Shown here piece after piece: positions 24,101 through 37,988 of a stretch of DNA of 64,000 nucleotides. Within the stretch, counting starts at the first letter, position 1, and every line of letters starts with the position of its first letter. The position numbers were made by a program, and so were the translations under genes. Below the pieces are notes generated by a model. That model was given only the letters and a program-made list of their open reading frames with translations, was not told the origin of the DNA and did no database searches. Source of the stretch: Apostichopus japonicus (taxonomy: Eukaryota; Echinodermata; Holothuroidea; Aspidochirotida; Stichopodidae); the NCBI RefSeq assembly GCF_037975245.1, contig NC_092565.1, positions 11,028,499-11,092,498 of the forward strand, read 5' to 3'.

Positions 24101-24931
24101 AAACGAAGAAAACAACCAATCACAAAACAGCAATCTTTTTTTAATGAGCTAAACATATCTTATACCTGTTAATATATTTTTTTAATGTATCTAATTTTAG
24201 AATTCTAAAAATTATCGTAAATGTTCTGAATAAACCTTCGCAAATAGTCAAAATAACCATCTTGACGAAGGTTTTACTTAGTAAGCTATTTTTGTGGCAC
24301 ATGTTACTGTATGTTGTTACGAGACAATATAGGCTGGATCAAAGTATCATTATGATCCCCTTCTAGGGAACCATCATAACCACCTGACGATGATCACACA
24401 TCGCTTCTCGGCCTTTGGCTAAGATCATGTGTAGTATCTGTTCCCTTTCGAGGGGAATGGTGATGCACACCTGACGATGATCACACAATCACAGTCCCGA
24501 TGCAAGGTGACTTGGGTTGAAAGAGGATCAGTCGTTGGGTAGTTTGGTTTTCGTGTCCATGTTCTCTCCTGGGTGACTTTTTATTAAACAGTATCACACA
24601 GTCTCGATGCAAGGGGACTGGTGTTGAGAGCGGATCAGTCGTTCGGTTGTTTGGGTTTCGTGCCCAGATTCTTTCCTGGGTGACTTTTCTTAAAAGTATC
24701 ACACAGTCAGTCTTAATGTAAAATGACTGGGGTTAAGAGCAGATCAGTCGGTTCGAAGTTGGCTTTTATTGGCCAGGTTTTTTCCTGGGTGGCTTTTCTT
24801 ACAAAAATAGCATTATGTTTCTAGGGGAATCCTTCTTTGGAACCGTGAAACACACCTGACATCGATGATCACACAGTCACAGTCTTGATACAAGGGAACT
24901 GGGGACGAGAGCGGATCAGTCGGTAATTAGT
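21198..24931. repeat. Satellite unit 4 (core 2366 bp, 228 hexamers)
   Basis: Core the same length as unit 1. No substitution noticed by eye. Confidence 0.95.
22476..23845 (-). repeat. Interstitial telomeric tract 4, (CCCTAA)228
   Basis: 228 perfect hexamers plus CC. Confidence 0.97.
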
Positions 24932-27900
24932 TGTTTGATGGCGATCGCTTTTCGGCCTTCTGGCTTAGATTATGTGTAGAATCTGTGTCTACGGGAATTT
25001 GCCCAATTTGCATAAATGTCACGTTAAACGTGTACCCTCGCATTAGTTGAATTTTACTTGTTTCTCACGGTTTGTAGTAGTAAATATTTCTGTGTCTCAT
25101 GATATCACGTAACAATTAATGACGTGTATACCCCGTTTCAAAGATGCGACGAACGTAGATTGAATTGTGATATGACGTAATGTTAGAAAAGAACCAATCA
25201 CGAAATAGCAATCTTGACGGATAACTTGGTATTTCTAAATGTTTCCGATTTAAAATGATAACATTTATCGTAAATGTCATAATAAACCATCTCAAATAGT
25301 TGAAACAAGCATTTTGAGGAAGAATTTTACTTATATTAAGCTATTTTTGTGGTACAATTTACTGTGACTGGTTACGTGACAATACAGGCTGGATGAGAGT
25401 ACTGGGTGACTGTTATTAACAAGCATCATGTGTAGCATCATGTTCTCCTTCTGTTATATTTCGTGGTAGATACCTGACGGGGATCACAGCCTTGAGACAA
25501 GGGGACTGGGGTTGAGAACGGGTCAGTCGGTTCTTTGCTTGGTGCCCTGGTTCTTTTCCTGGTGAGTTTTCTTAAAAGTATATTATTATGTTCCCATTCT
25601 AGGTGGAATCGAGGTACACACGAGACGATGATCACAAAGTCACAGTCTTGACACAAGGGAACTGGGGTTAAGAGCAGATCAGTCGGTTCGCTTTTCGGCC
25701 TTCTGGCTAAGATCATGTGCATAAATGTAAATGGTGTACCCTCGCATTAGTTGAATTTTACTTGTTTCAGGGGACCAAGTGGCACCCATGTATGCTTCAG
25801 TACACTGGGGACCAAGTGACACCCATGTATGCCTCAGTACACTGGGGACGAAGTGGCACCCTGGTACGCTTCAGTACACTGGGGAACAAGTGACACCCAT
25901 GTATGCTTCAGTAAACTGGGGACCAAGTGGCCCCCTGTATGCTTCAGTACACTGTGGACCAAGTGACACCCATGTATGCTTCAGTACACTGGAGACCAAG
26001 TGGCCCCGTGTATGCTTCAGTACACTAGGGACCAAGTGAAACCCATGAATGCCTCAGTACACTGCGGACCAAGTGGCACCCATGTATGCTTCAGTACACT
26101 GGGGACCAAGTGGCCCCCTTGTATGCTTCAGTACAATGGAGAGGAAGTGGCCCCCTGAATGCTTCAGTACACTGGGGACCAAGTGGCACTTATGTATGCT
26201 TCAATACACCCCTAACCCTAACCCTAACCCTAACCCTAACCCTAACCCTAACCCTAACCCTAACCCTAACCCTAACCCTAACCCTAACCCTAACCCTAAC
26301 CCTAACCCTAACCCTAACCCTAACCCTAACCCTAACCCTAACCCTAACCCTAACCCTAACCCTAACCCTAACCCTAACCCTAACCCTAACCCTAACCCTA
26401 ACCCTAACCCTAACCCTAACCCTAACCCTAACCCTAACCCTAACCCTAACCCTAACCCTAACCCTAACCCTAACCCTAACCCTAACCCTAACCCTAACCC
26501 TAACCCTAACCCTAACCCTAACCCTAACCCTAACCCTAACCCTAACCCTAACCCTAACCCTAACCCTAACCCTAACCCTAACCCTAACCCTAACCCTAAC
26601 CCTAACCCTAACCCTAACCCTAACCCTAACCCTAACCCTAACCCTAACCCTAACCCTAACCCTAACCCTAACCCTAACCCTAACCCTAACCCTAACCCTA
26701 ACCCTAACCCTAACCCTAACCCTAACCCTAACCCTAACCCTAACCCTAACCCTAACCCTAACCCTAACCCTAACCCTAACCCTAACCCTAACCCTAACCC
26801 TAACCCTAACCCTAACCCTAACCCTAACCCTAACCCTAACCCTAACCCTAACCCTAACCCTAACCCTAACCCTAACCCTAACCCTAACCCTAACCCTAAC
26901 CCTAACCCTAACCCTAACCCTAACCCTAACCCTAACCCTAACCCTAACCCTAACCCTAACCCTAACCCTAACCCTAACCCTAACCCTAACCCTAACCCTA
27001 ACCCTAACCCTAACCCTAACCCTAACCCTAACCCTAACCCTAACCCTAACCCTAACCCTAACCCTAACCCTAACCCTAACCCTAACCCTAACCCTAACCC
27101 TAACCAGGTGTTACTATCCTAAACAGGGATAATGATATACCCCTTTCACGCACTTCCATGTACCTAATTCTATACAGTGCACACAATCGGAAAACCTTTT
27201 ATACGCCTCTGAGTATATAGTCTTAATTATAATGCGCAAACTGTAAGTTCTCGAAGTCGACGTGCACCCCATTTAATCATAATGAATATACGAGCCTGTC
27301 AACAGGGTTCTTTGAGCAGCCACTGTTTTAAGCAAATGTATACTCTAAGCGGTTTATTATAAACGAAGAAAACAACCAATCACAAAACAGCAATCTTTTT
27401 TTAATGAGCTAAACATATCTTATACCTGTTAATATATTTTTTTAATGTATCTAATTTTAGAATTCTAAAAATTATCGTAAATGTTCTGAATAAACCTTCG
27501 CAAATAGTCAAAATAACCATCTTGACGAAGGTTTTACTTAGTAAGCTATTTTTGTGGCACATGTTACTGTATGTTGTTACGAGACAATATAGGCTGGATC
27601 AAAGTATCATTATGATCCCCTTCTAGGGAACCATCATAACCACCTGACGATGATCACACATCGCTTCTCGGCCTTTGGCTAAGATCATGTGTAGTATCTG
27701 TTCCCTTTCGAGGGGAATGGTGATGCACACCTGACGATGATCACACAATCACAGTCCCGATGCAAGGTGACTTGGGTTGAAAGAGGATCAGTCGTTGGGT
27801 AGTTTGGTTTTCGTGTCCATGTTCTCTCCTGGGTGACTTTTTATTAAACAGTATCACACAGTCTCGATGCAAGGGGACAGGTGTTGAGAGCGGATCAGTC

Positions 27901-28191
27901 GTTCGGTTGTTTGGGTTTCGTGCCCAGATTCTTTCCTGGGTGACTTTTCTTAAAAGTATCACACAGTCAGTCTTAATGTAAAATGACTGGGGTTAAGAGC
28001 AGATCAGTCGGTTCGAAGTTGGCTTTTATTGGCCAGGTTTTTTCCTGGGTGGCTTTTCTTACAAAAATAGCATTATGTTTCTAGGGGAATCCTTCTTTGG
28101 AACCGTGAAACACACCTGACATCGATGATCACACAGTCACAGTCTTGATACAAGGGAACTGGGGACGAGAGCGGATCAGTCGGTAATTAGT
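24932..28191. repeat. Satellite unit 5 (core 2366 bp, 149 hexamers)
   Basis: Two private substitutions were seen: G to A at 26140 in the 37-bp array and T to A at 27879 in the subrepeats. Confidence 0.95.
26210..27105 (-). repeat. Interstitial telomeric tract 5, (CCCTAA)149
   Basis: 149 perfect hexamers plus CC. Confidence 0.97.
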
Positions 28192-31096
28192 TGTTTGATG
28201 GCGATCGCTTTTCGGCCTTCTGGCTTAGATTATGTGTAGAATCTGTGTCTACGGGAATTTGCCCAATTTGCATAAATGTCACGTTAAACGTGTACCCTCG
28301 CATTAGTTGAATTTTACTTGTTTCTCACGGTTTGTAGTAGTAAATATTTCTGTGTCTCATGATATCACGTAACAATTAATGACGTGTATACCCCGTTTCA
28401 AAGATGCGACGAACGTAGATTGAATTGTGATATGACGTAATGTTAGAAAAGAACCAATCACGAAATAGCAATCTTGACGGATAACTTGGTATTTCTAAAT
28501 GTTTCCGATTTAAAATGATAACATTTATCGTAAATGTCATAATAAACCATCTCAAATAGTTGAAACAAGCATTTTGAGGAAGAATTTTACTTATATTAAG
28601 CTATTTTTGTGGTACAATTTACTGTGACTGGTTACGTGACAATACAGGCTGGATGAGAGTACTGGGTGACTGTTATTAACAAGCATCATGTGTAGCATCA
28701 TGTTCTCCTTCTGTTATATTTCGTGGTAGATACCTGACGGGGATCACAGCCTTGAGACAAGGGGACTGGGGTTGAGAACGGGTCAGTCGGTTCTTTGCTT
28801 GGTGCCCTGGTTCTTTTCCTGGTGAGTTTTCTTAAAAGTATATTATTATGTTCCCATTCTAGGTGGAATCGAGGTACACACGAGACGATGATCACAAAGT
28901 CACAGTCTTGACACAAGGGAACTGGGGTTAAGAGCAGATCAGTCGGTTCGCTTTTCGGCCTTCTGGCTAAGATCATGTGCATAAATGTAAATGGTGTACC
29001 CTCGCATTAGTTGAATTTTACTTGTTTCAGGGGACCAAGTGGCACCCATGTATGCTTCAGTACACTGGGGACCAAGTGACACCCATGTATGCCTCAGTAC
29101 ACTGGGGACGAAGTGGCACCCTGGTACGCTTCAGTACACTGGGGAACAAGTGACACCCATGTATGCTTCAGTAAACTGGGGACCAAGTGGCCCCCTGTAT
29201 GCTTCAGTACACTGTGGACCAAGTGACACCCATGTATGCTTCAGTACACTGGAGACCAAGTGGCCCCGTGTATGCTTCAGTACACTAGGGACCAAGTGAA
29301 ACCCATGAATGCCTCAGTACACTGCGGACCAAGTGGCACCCATGTATGCTTCAGTACACTGGGGACCAAGTGGCCCCCTTGTATGCTTCAGTACAATGGG
29401 GAGGAAGTGGCCCCCTGAATGCTTCAGTACACTGGGGACCAAGTGGCACTTATGTATGCTTCAATACACCCCTAACCCTAACCCTAACCCTAACCCTAAC
29501 CCTAACCCTAACCCTAACCCTAACCCTAACCCTAACCCTAACCCTAACCCTAACCCTAACCCTAACCCTAACCCTAACCCTAACCCTAACCCTAACCCTA
29601 ACCCTAACCCTAACCCTAACCCTAACCCTAACCCTAACCCTAACCCTAACCCTAACCCTAACCCTAACCCTAACCCTAACCCTAACCCTAACCCTAACCC
29701 TAACCCTAACCCTAACCCTAACCCTAACCCTAACCCTAACCCTAACCCTAACCCTAACCCTAACCCTAACCCTAACCCTAACCCTAACCCTAACCCTAAC
29801 CCTAACCCTAACCCTAACCCTAACCCTAACCCTAACCCTAACCCTAACCCTAACCCTAACCCTAACCCTAACCCTAACCCTAACCCTAACCCTAACCCTA
29901 ACCCTAACCCTAACCCTAACCCTAACCCTAACCCTAACCCTAACCCTAACCCTAACCCTAACCCTAACCCTAACCCTAACCCTAACCCTAACCCTAACCC
30001 TAACCCTAACCAGGTGTTACTATCCTAAACAGGGATAATGATATACCCCTTTCACGCACTTCCATGTACCTAATTCTATACAGTGCACACAATCGGAAAA
30101 CCTTTTATACGCCTCTGAGTATATAGTCTTAATTATAATGCGCAAACTGTAAGTTCTCGAAGTCGACGTGCACCCCATTTAATCATAATGAATATACGAG
30201 CCTGTCAACAGGGTTCTTTGAGCAGCCACTGTTTTAAGCAAATGTATACTCTAAGCGGTTTATTATAAACGAAGAAAACAACCAATCACAAAACAGCAAT
30301 CTTTTTTTAATGAGCTAAACATATCTTATACCTGTTAATATATTTTTTTAATGTATCTAATTTTAGAATTCTAAAAATTATCGTAAATGTTCTGAATAAA
30401 CCTTCGCAAATAGTCAAAATAACCATCTTGACGAAGGTTTTACTTAGTAAGCTATTTTTGTGGCACATGTTACTGTATGTTGTTACGAGACAATATAGGC
30501 TGGATCAAAGTATCATTATGATCCCCTTCTAGGGAACCATCATAACCACCTGACGATGATCACACATCGCTTCTCGGCCTTTGGCTAAGATCATGTGTAG
30601 TATCTGTTCCCTTTCGAGGGGAATGGTGATGCACACCTGACGATGATCACACAATCACAGTCCCGATGCAAGGTGACTTGGGTTGAAAGAGGATCAGTCG
30701 TTGGGTAGTTTGGTTTTCGTGTCCATGTTCTCTCCTGGGTGACTTTTTATTAAACAGTATCACACAGTCTCGATGCAAGGGGACTGGTGTTGAGAGCGGA
30801 TCAGTCGTTCGGTTGTTTGGGTTTCGTGCCCAGATTCTTTCCTGGGTGACTTTTCTTAAAAGTATCACACAGTCAGTCTTAATGTAAAATGACTGGGGTT
30901 AAGAGCAGATCAGTCGGTTCGAAGTTGGCTTTTATTGGCCAGGTTTTTTCCTGGGTGGCTTTTCTTACAAAAATAGCATTATGTTCTAGGGGAATCCTTC
31001 TTTGGAACCGTGAAACACACCTGACATCGATGATCACACAGTCACAGTCTTGATACAAGGGAACTGGGGACGAGAGCGGATCAGTCGGTAATTAGT
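28192..31096. repeat. Satellite unit 6 (core 2365 bp, 90 hexamers)
   Basis: One private change was seen: a single T missing from a TTT run near 30984. Confidence 0.95.
29470..30011 (-). repeat. Interstitial telomeric tract 6, (CCCTAA)90
   Basis: 90 perfect hexamers plus CC. Confidence 0.97.
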
Positions 31097-34000
31097 TGTT
31101 TGATGGCGATCGCTTTTCGGCCTTCTGGCTTAGATTATGTGTAGAATCTGTGTCTACGGGAATTTGCCCAATTTGCATAAATGTCACGTTAAACGTGTAC
31201 CCTCGCATTAGTTGAATTTTACTTGTTTCTCACGGTTTGTAGTAGTAAATATTTCTGTGTCTCATGATATCACGTAACAATTAATGACGTGTATACCCCG
31301 TTTCAAAGATGCGACGAACGTAGATTGAATTGTGATATGACGTAATGTTAGAAAAGAACCAATCACGAAATAGCAATCTTGACGGATAACTTGGTATTTC
31401 TAAATGTTTCCGATTTAAAATGATAACATTTATCGTAAATGTCATAATAAACCATCTCAAATAGTTGAAACAAGCATTTTGAGGAAGAATTTTACTTATA
31501 TTAAGCTATTTTTGTGGTACAATTTACTGTGACTGGTTACGTGACAATACAGGCTGGATGAGAGTACTGGGTGACTGTTATTAACAAGCATCATGTGTAG
31601 CATCATGTTCTCCTTCTGTTATATTTCGTGGTAGATACCTGACGGGGATCACAGCCTTGAGACAAGGGGACTGGGGTTGAGAACGGGTCAGTCGGTTCTT
31701 TGCTTGGTGCCCTGGTTCTTTTCCTGGTGAGTTTTCTTAAAAGTATATTATTATGTTCCCATTCTAGGTGGAATCGAGGTACACACGAGACGATGATCAC
31801 AAAGTCACAGTCTTGACACAAGGGAACTGGGGTTAAGAGCAGATCAGTCGGTTCGCTTTTCGGCCTTCTGGCTAAGATCATGTGCATAAATGTAAATGGT
31901 GTACCCTCGCATTAGTTGAATTTTACTTGTTTCAGGGGACCAAGTGGCACCCATGTATGCTTCAGTACACTGGGGACCAAGTGACACCCATGTATGCCTC
32001 AGTACACTGGGGACGAAGTGGCACCCTGGTACGCTTCAGTACACTGGGGAACAAGTGACACCCATGTATGCTTCAGTAAACTGGGGACCAAGTGGCCCCC
32101 TGTATGCTTCAGTACACTGTGGACCAAGTGACACCCATGTATGCTTCAGTACACTGGAGACCAAGTGGCCCCGTGTATGCTTCAGTACACTAGGGACCAA
32201 GTGAAACCCATGAATGCCTCAGTACACTGCGGACCAAGTGGCACCCATGTATGCTTCAGTACACTGGGGACCAAGTGGCCCCCTTGTATGCTTCAGTACA
32301 ATGGGGAGGAAGTGGCCCCCTGAATGCTTCAGTACACTGGGGACCAAGTGGCACTTATGTATGCTTCAATACACCCCTAACCCTAACCCTAACCCTAACC
32401 CTAACCCTAACCCTAACCCTAACCCTAACCCTAACCCTAACCCTAACCCTAACCCTAACCCTAACCCTAACCCTAACCCTAACCCTAACCCTAACCCTAA
32501 CCCTAACCCTAACCCTAACCCTAACCCTAACCCTAACCCTAACCCTAACCCTAACCCTAACCCTAACCCTAACCCTAACCCTAACCCTAACCCTAACCCT
32601 AACCCTAACCCTAACCCTAACCCTAACCCTAACCCTAACCCTAACCCTAACCCTAACCCTAACCCTAACCCTAACCCTAACCCTAACCCTAACCCTAACC
32701 CTAACCCTAACCCTAACCCTAACCCTAACCCTAACCCTAACCCTAACCCTAACCCTAACCCTAACCCTAACCCTAACCCTAACCCTAACCCTAACCCTAA
32801 CCCTAACCCTAACCCTAACCCTAACCCTAACCCTAACCCTAACCCTAACCCTAACCCTAACCCTAACCCTAACCCTAACCCTAACCCTAACCCTAACCCT
32901 AACCCTAACCCTAACCCTAACCCTAACCCTAACCCTAACCCTAACCCTAACCCTAACCCTAACCCTAACCCTAACCCTAACCCTAACCCTAACCCTAACC
33001 CTAACCCTAACCCTAACCCTAACCCTAACCCTAACCCTAACCCTAACCCTAACCCTAACCCTAACCCTAACCCTAACCCTAACCCTAACCCTAACCCTAA
33101 CCCTAACCCTAACCCTAACCCTAACCCTAACCCTAACCCTAACCCTAACCCTAACCCTAACCCTAACCCTAACCCTAACCCTAACCCTAACCCTAACCCT
33201 AACCCTAACCCTAACCCTAACCCTAACCCTAACCCTAACCCTAACCCTAACCCTAACCCTAACCCTAACCCTAACCCTAACCCTAACCCTAACCCTAACC
33301 CTAACCCTAACCCTAACCCTAACCCTAACCCTAACCCTAACCCTAACCCTAACCCTAACCCTAACCCTAACCCTAACCCTAACCCTAACCCTAACCCTAA
33401 CCCTAACCCTAACCCTAACCCTAACCCTAACCCTAACCCTAACCCTAACCCTAACCCTAACCCTAACCCTAACCCTAACCCTAACCCTAACCCTAACCCT
33501 AACCCTAACCCTAACCCTAACCCTAACCCTAACCCTAACCCTAACCCTAACCCTAACCCTAACCCTAACCCTAACCCTAACCCTAACCCTAACCCTAACC
33601 CTAACCCTAACCCTAACCCTAACCCTAACCCTAACCCTAACCCTAACCCTAACCCTAACCCTAACCCTAACCCTAACCCTAACCCTAACCCTAACCCTAA
33701 CCCTAACCCTAACCCTAACCCTAACCCTAACCCTAACCCTAACCCTAACCCTAACCCTAACCCTAACCCTAACCCTAACCCTAACCCTAACCCTAACCCT
33801 AACCCTAACCCTAACCCTAACCCTAACCCTAACCCTAACCCTAACCCTAACCCTAACCCTAACCCTAACCCTAACCCTAACCCTAACCCTAACCCTAACC
33901 CTAACCCTAACCCTAACCCTAACCCTAACCCTAACCCTAACCCTAACCCTAACCCTAACCCTAACCCTAACCCTAACCCTAACCCTAACCCTAACCCTAA

Positions 34001-35244
34001 CCCTAACCCTAACCCTAACCCTAACCCTAACCCTAACCCTAACCCTAACCCTAACCCTAACCCTAACCCTAACCCTAACCCTAACCCTAACCCTAACCCT
34101 AACCCTAACCCTAACCCTAACCCTAACCCTAACCCTAACCCTAACCCTAACCCTAACCAGGTGTTACTATCCTAAACAGGGATAATGATATACCCCTTTC
34201 ACGCACTTCCATGTACCTAATTCTATACAGTGCACACAATCGGAAAACCTTTTATACGCCTCTGAGTATATAGTCTTAATTATAATGCGCAAACTGTAAG
34301 TTCTCGAAGTCGACGTGCACCGCATTTAATCATAATGAATATACGAGCCTGTCAACAGGGTTCTTTGAGCAGCCACTGTTTTAAGCAAATGTATACTCTA
34401 AGCGGTTTATTATAAACGAAGAAAACAACCAATCACAAAACAGCAATCTTTTTTTAATGAGCTAAACATATCTTATACCTGTTAATATATTTTTTTAATG
34501 TATCTAATTTTAGAATTCTAAAAATTATCGTAAATGTTCTGAATAAACCTTCGCAAATAGTCAAAATAACCATCTTGACGAAGGTTTTACTTATTAAGCT
34601 ATTTTTGTGGCACATGTTACTGTATGTTGTTACGAGACAATATAGGCTGGATCAAAGTATCATTATGATCCCCTTCTAGGGAACCATCATAACCACCTGA
34701 CGATGATCACACATCGCTTCTCGGCCTTTGGCTAAGATCATGTGTAGTATCTGTTCCCTTTCGAGGGGAATGGTGATGCACACCTGACGATGATCACACA
34801 ATCACAGTCCCGATGCAAGGTGACTTGGGTTGAAAGAGGATCAGTCGTTGGGTAGTTTGGTTTTCGTGTCCATGTTCTCTCCTGGGTGACTTTTTATTAA
34901 ACAGTATCACACAGTCTCGATGCAAGGGGACTGGTGTTGAGAGCGGATCAGTCGTTCGGTTGTTTGGGTTTCGTGCCCAGATTCTTTCCTGGGTGACTTT
35001 TCTTAAAAGTATCACACAGTCAGTCTTAATGTAAAATGACTGGGGTTAAGAGCAGATCAGTCGGTTCGAAGTTGGCTTTTATTGGCCAGGTTTTTTCCTG
35101 GGTGGCTTTTCTTACAAAAATAGCATTATGTTTCTAGGGGAATCCTTCTTTGGAACCGTGAAACACACCTGACATCGATGATCACACAGTCACAGTCTTG
35201 ATACAAGGGAACTGGGGACGAGAGCGGATCAGTCGGTAATTAGT
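31097..35244. repeat. Satellite unit 7 (core 2366 bp, 297 hexamers)
   Basis: The longest unit. Private substitutions were seen at 34322 (C to G) and 34594 (G to T), both in the right half. Confidence 0.95.
32375..34158 (-). repeat. Interstitial telomeric tract 7, (CCCTAA)297
   Basis: 297 perfect hexamers plus CC, the longest tract in the window. Confidence 0.97.
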
Positions 35245-37988
35245 TGTTTGATGGCGATCGCTTTTCGGCCTTCTGGCTTAGATTATGTGTAGAATCTGTG
35301 TCTACGGGAATTTGCCCAATTTGCATAAATGTCACGTTAAACGTGTACCCTCGCATTAGTTGAATTTTACTTGTTTCTCACGGTTTGTAGTAGTAAATAT
35401 TTCTGTGTCTCATGATATCACGTAACAATTAATGACGTGTATACCCCGTTTCAAAGATGCGACGAACGTAGATTGAATTGTGATATGACGTAATGTTAGA
35501 AAAGAACCAATCACGAAATAGCAATCTTGACGGATAACTTGGTATTTCTAAATGTTTCCGATTTAAAATGATAACATTTATCGTAAATGTCATAATAAAC
35601 CATCTCAAATAGTTGAAACAAGCATTTTGAGGAAGAATTTTACTTATATTAAGCTATTTTTGTGGTACAATTTACTGTGACTGGTTACGTGACAATACAG
35701 GCTGGATGAGAGTACTGGGTGACTGTTATTAACAAGCATCATGTGTAGCATCATGTTCTCCTTCTGTTATATTTCGTGGTAGATACCTGACGGGGATCAC
35801 AGCCTTGAGACAAGGGGACTGGGGTTGAGAACGGGTCAGTCGGTTCTTTGCTTGGTGCCCTGGTTCTTTTCCTGGTGAGTTTTCTTAAAAGTATATTATT
35901 ATGTTCCCATTCTAGGTGGAATCGAGGTACACACGAGACGATGATCACAAAGTCACAGTCTTGACACAAGGGAACTGGGGTTAAGAGCAGATCAGTCGGT
36001 TCGCTTTTCGGCCTTCTGGCTAAGATCATGTGCATAAATGTAAATGGTGTACCCTCGCATTAGTTGAATTTTACTTGTTTCAGGGGACCAAGTGGCACCC
36101 ATGTATGCTTCAGTACACTGGGGACCAAGTGACACCCATGTATGCCTCAGTACACTGGGGACGAAGTGGCACCCTGGTACGCTTCAGTACACTGGGGAAC
36201 AAGTGACACCCATGTATGCTTCAGTAAACTGGGGACCAAGTGGCCCCCTGTATGCTTCAGTACACTGTGGACCAAGTGACACCCATGTATGCTTCAGTAC
36301 ACTGGAGACCAAGTGGCCCCGTGTATGCTTCAGTACACTAGGGACCAAGTGAAACCCATGAATGCCTCAGTACACTGCGGACCAAGTGGCACCCATGTAT
36401 GCTTCAGTACACTGGGGACCAAGTGGCCCCCTTGTATGCTTCAGTACAATGGGGAGGAAGTGGCCCCCTGAATGCTTCAGTACACTGGGGACCAAGTGGC
36501 ACTTATGTATGCTTCAATACACCCCTAACCCTAACCCTAACCCTAACCCTAACCCTAACCCTAACCCTAACCCTAACCCTAACCCTAACCCTAACCCTAA
36601 CCCTAACCCTAACCCTAACCCTAACCCTAACCCTAACCCTAACCCTAACCCTAACCCTAACCCTAACCCTAACCCTAACCCTAACCCTAACCCTAACCCT
36701 AACCCTAACCCTAACCCTAACCCTAACCCTAACCCTAACCCTAACCCTAACCCTAACCCTAACCCTAACCCTAACCCTAACCCTAACCCTAACCCTAACC
36801 CTAACCCTAACCCTAACCCTAACCCTAACCCTAACCCTAACCCTAACCCTAACCCTAACCCTAACCCTAACCCTAACCCTAACCCTAACCCTAACCCTAA
36901 CCAGGTGTTACTATCCTAAACAGGGATAATGATATACCCCTTTCACGCACTTCCATGTACCTAATTCTATACAGTGCACACAATCGGAAAACCTTTTATA
37001 CGCCTCTGAGTATATAGTCTTAATTATAATGCGCAAACTGTAAGTTCTCGAAGTCGACGTGCACCCCATTTAATCATAATGAATATACGAGCCTGTCAAC
37101 AGGGTTCTTTGAGCAGCCACTGTTTTAAGCAAATGTATACTCTAAGCGGTTTATTATAAACGAAGAAAACAACCAATCACAAAACAGCAATCTTTTTTTA
37201 ATGAGCTAAACATATCTTATACCTGTTAATATATTTTTTTAATGTATCTAATTTTAGAATTCTAAAAGTTATCGTAAATGTTCTGAATAAACCTTCGCAA
37301 ATAGTCAAAATAACCATCTTGACGAAGGTTTTACTTAGTAAGCTATTTTTGTGGCACATGTTACTGTATGTTGTTACGAGACAATATAGGCTGGATCAAA
37401 GTATCATTATGATCCCCTTCTAGGGAACCATCATAACCACCTGACGATGATCACACATCGCTTCTCGGCCTTTGGCTAAGATCATGTGTAGTATCTGTTC
37501 CCTTTCGAGGGGAATGGTGATGCACACCTGACGATGATCACACAATCACAGTCCCGATGCAAGGTGACTTGGGTTGAAAGAGGATCAGTCGTTGGGTAGT
37601 TTGGTTTTCGTGTCCATGTTCTCTCCTGGGTGACTTTTTATTAAACAGTATCACACAGTCTCGATGCAAGGGGACTGGTGTTGAGAGCGGATCAGTCGTT
37701 CGGTTGTTTGGGTTTCGTGCCCAGATTCTTTCCTGGGTGACTTTTCTTAAAAGTATCACACAGTCAGTCTTAATGTAAAATGACTGGGGTTAAGAGCAGA
37801 TCAGTCGGTTCGAAGTTGGCTTTTATTGGCCAGGTTTTTTCCTGGGTGGCTTTTCTTACAAAAATAGCATTATGTTTCTAGGGGAATCCTTCTTTGGAAC
37901 CGTGAAACACACCTGACATCGATGATCACACAGTCACAGTCTTGATACAAGGGAACTGGGGACGAGAGCGGATCAGTCGGTAATTAGT
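35245..37988. repeat. Satellite unit 8 (core 2366 bp, 63 hexamers)
   Basis: One private substitution was seen, A to G at 37268. Confidence 0.95.
36523..36902 (-). repeat. Interstitial telomeric tract 8, (CCCTAA)63
   Basis: 63 perfect hexamers plus CC. It is the shortest full tract and the one next to the right end of the array. Confidence 0.97.
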
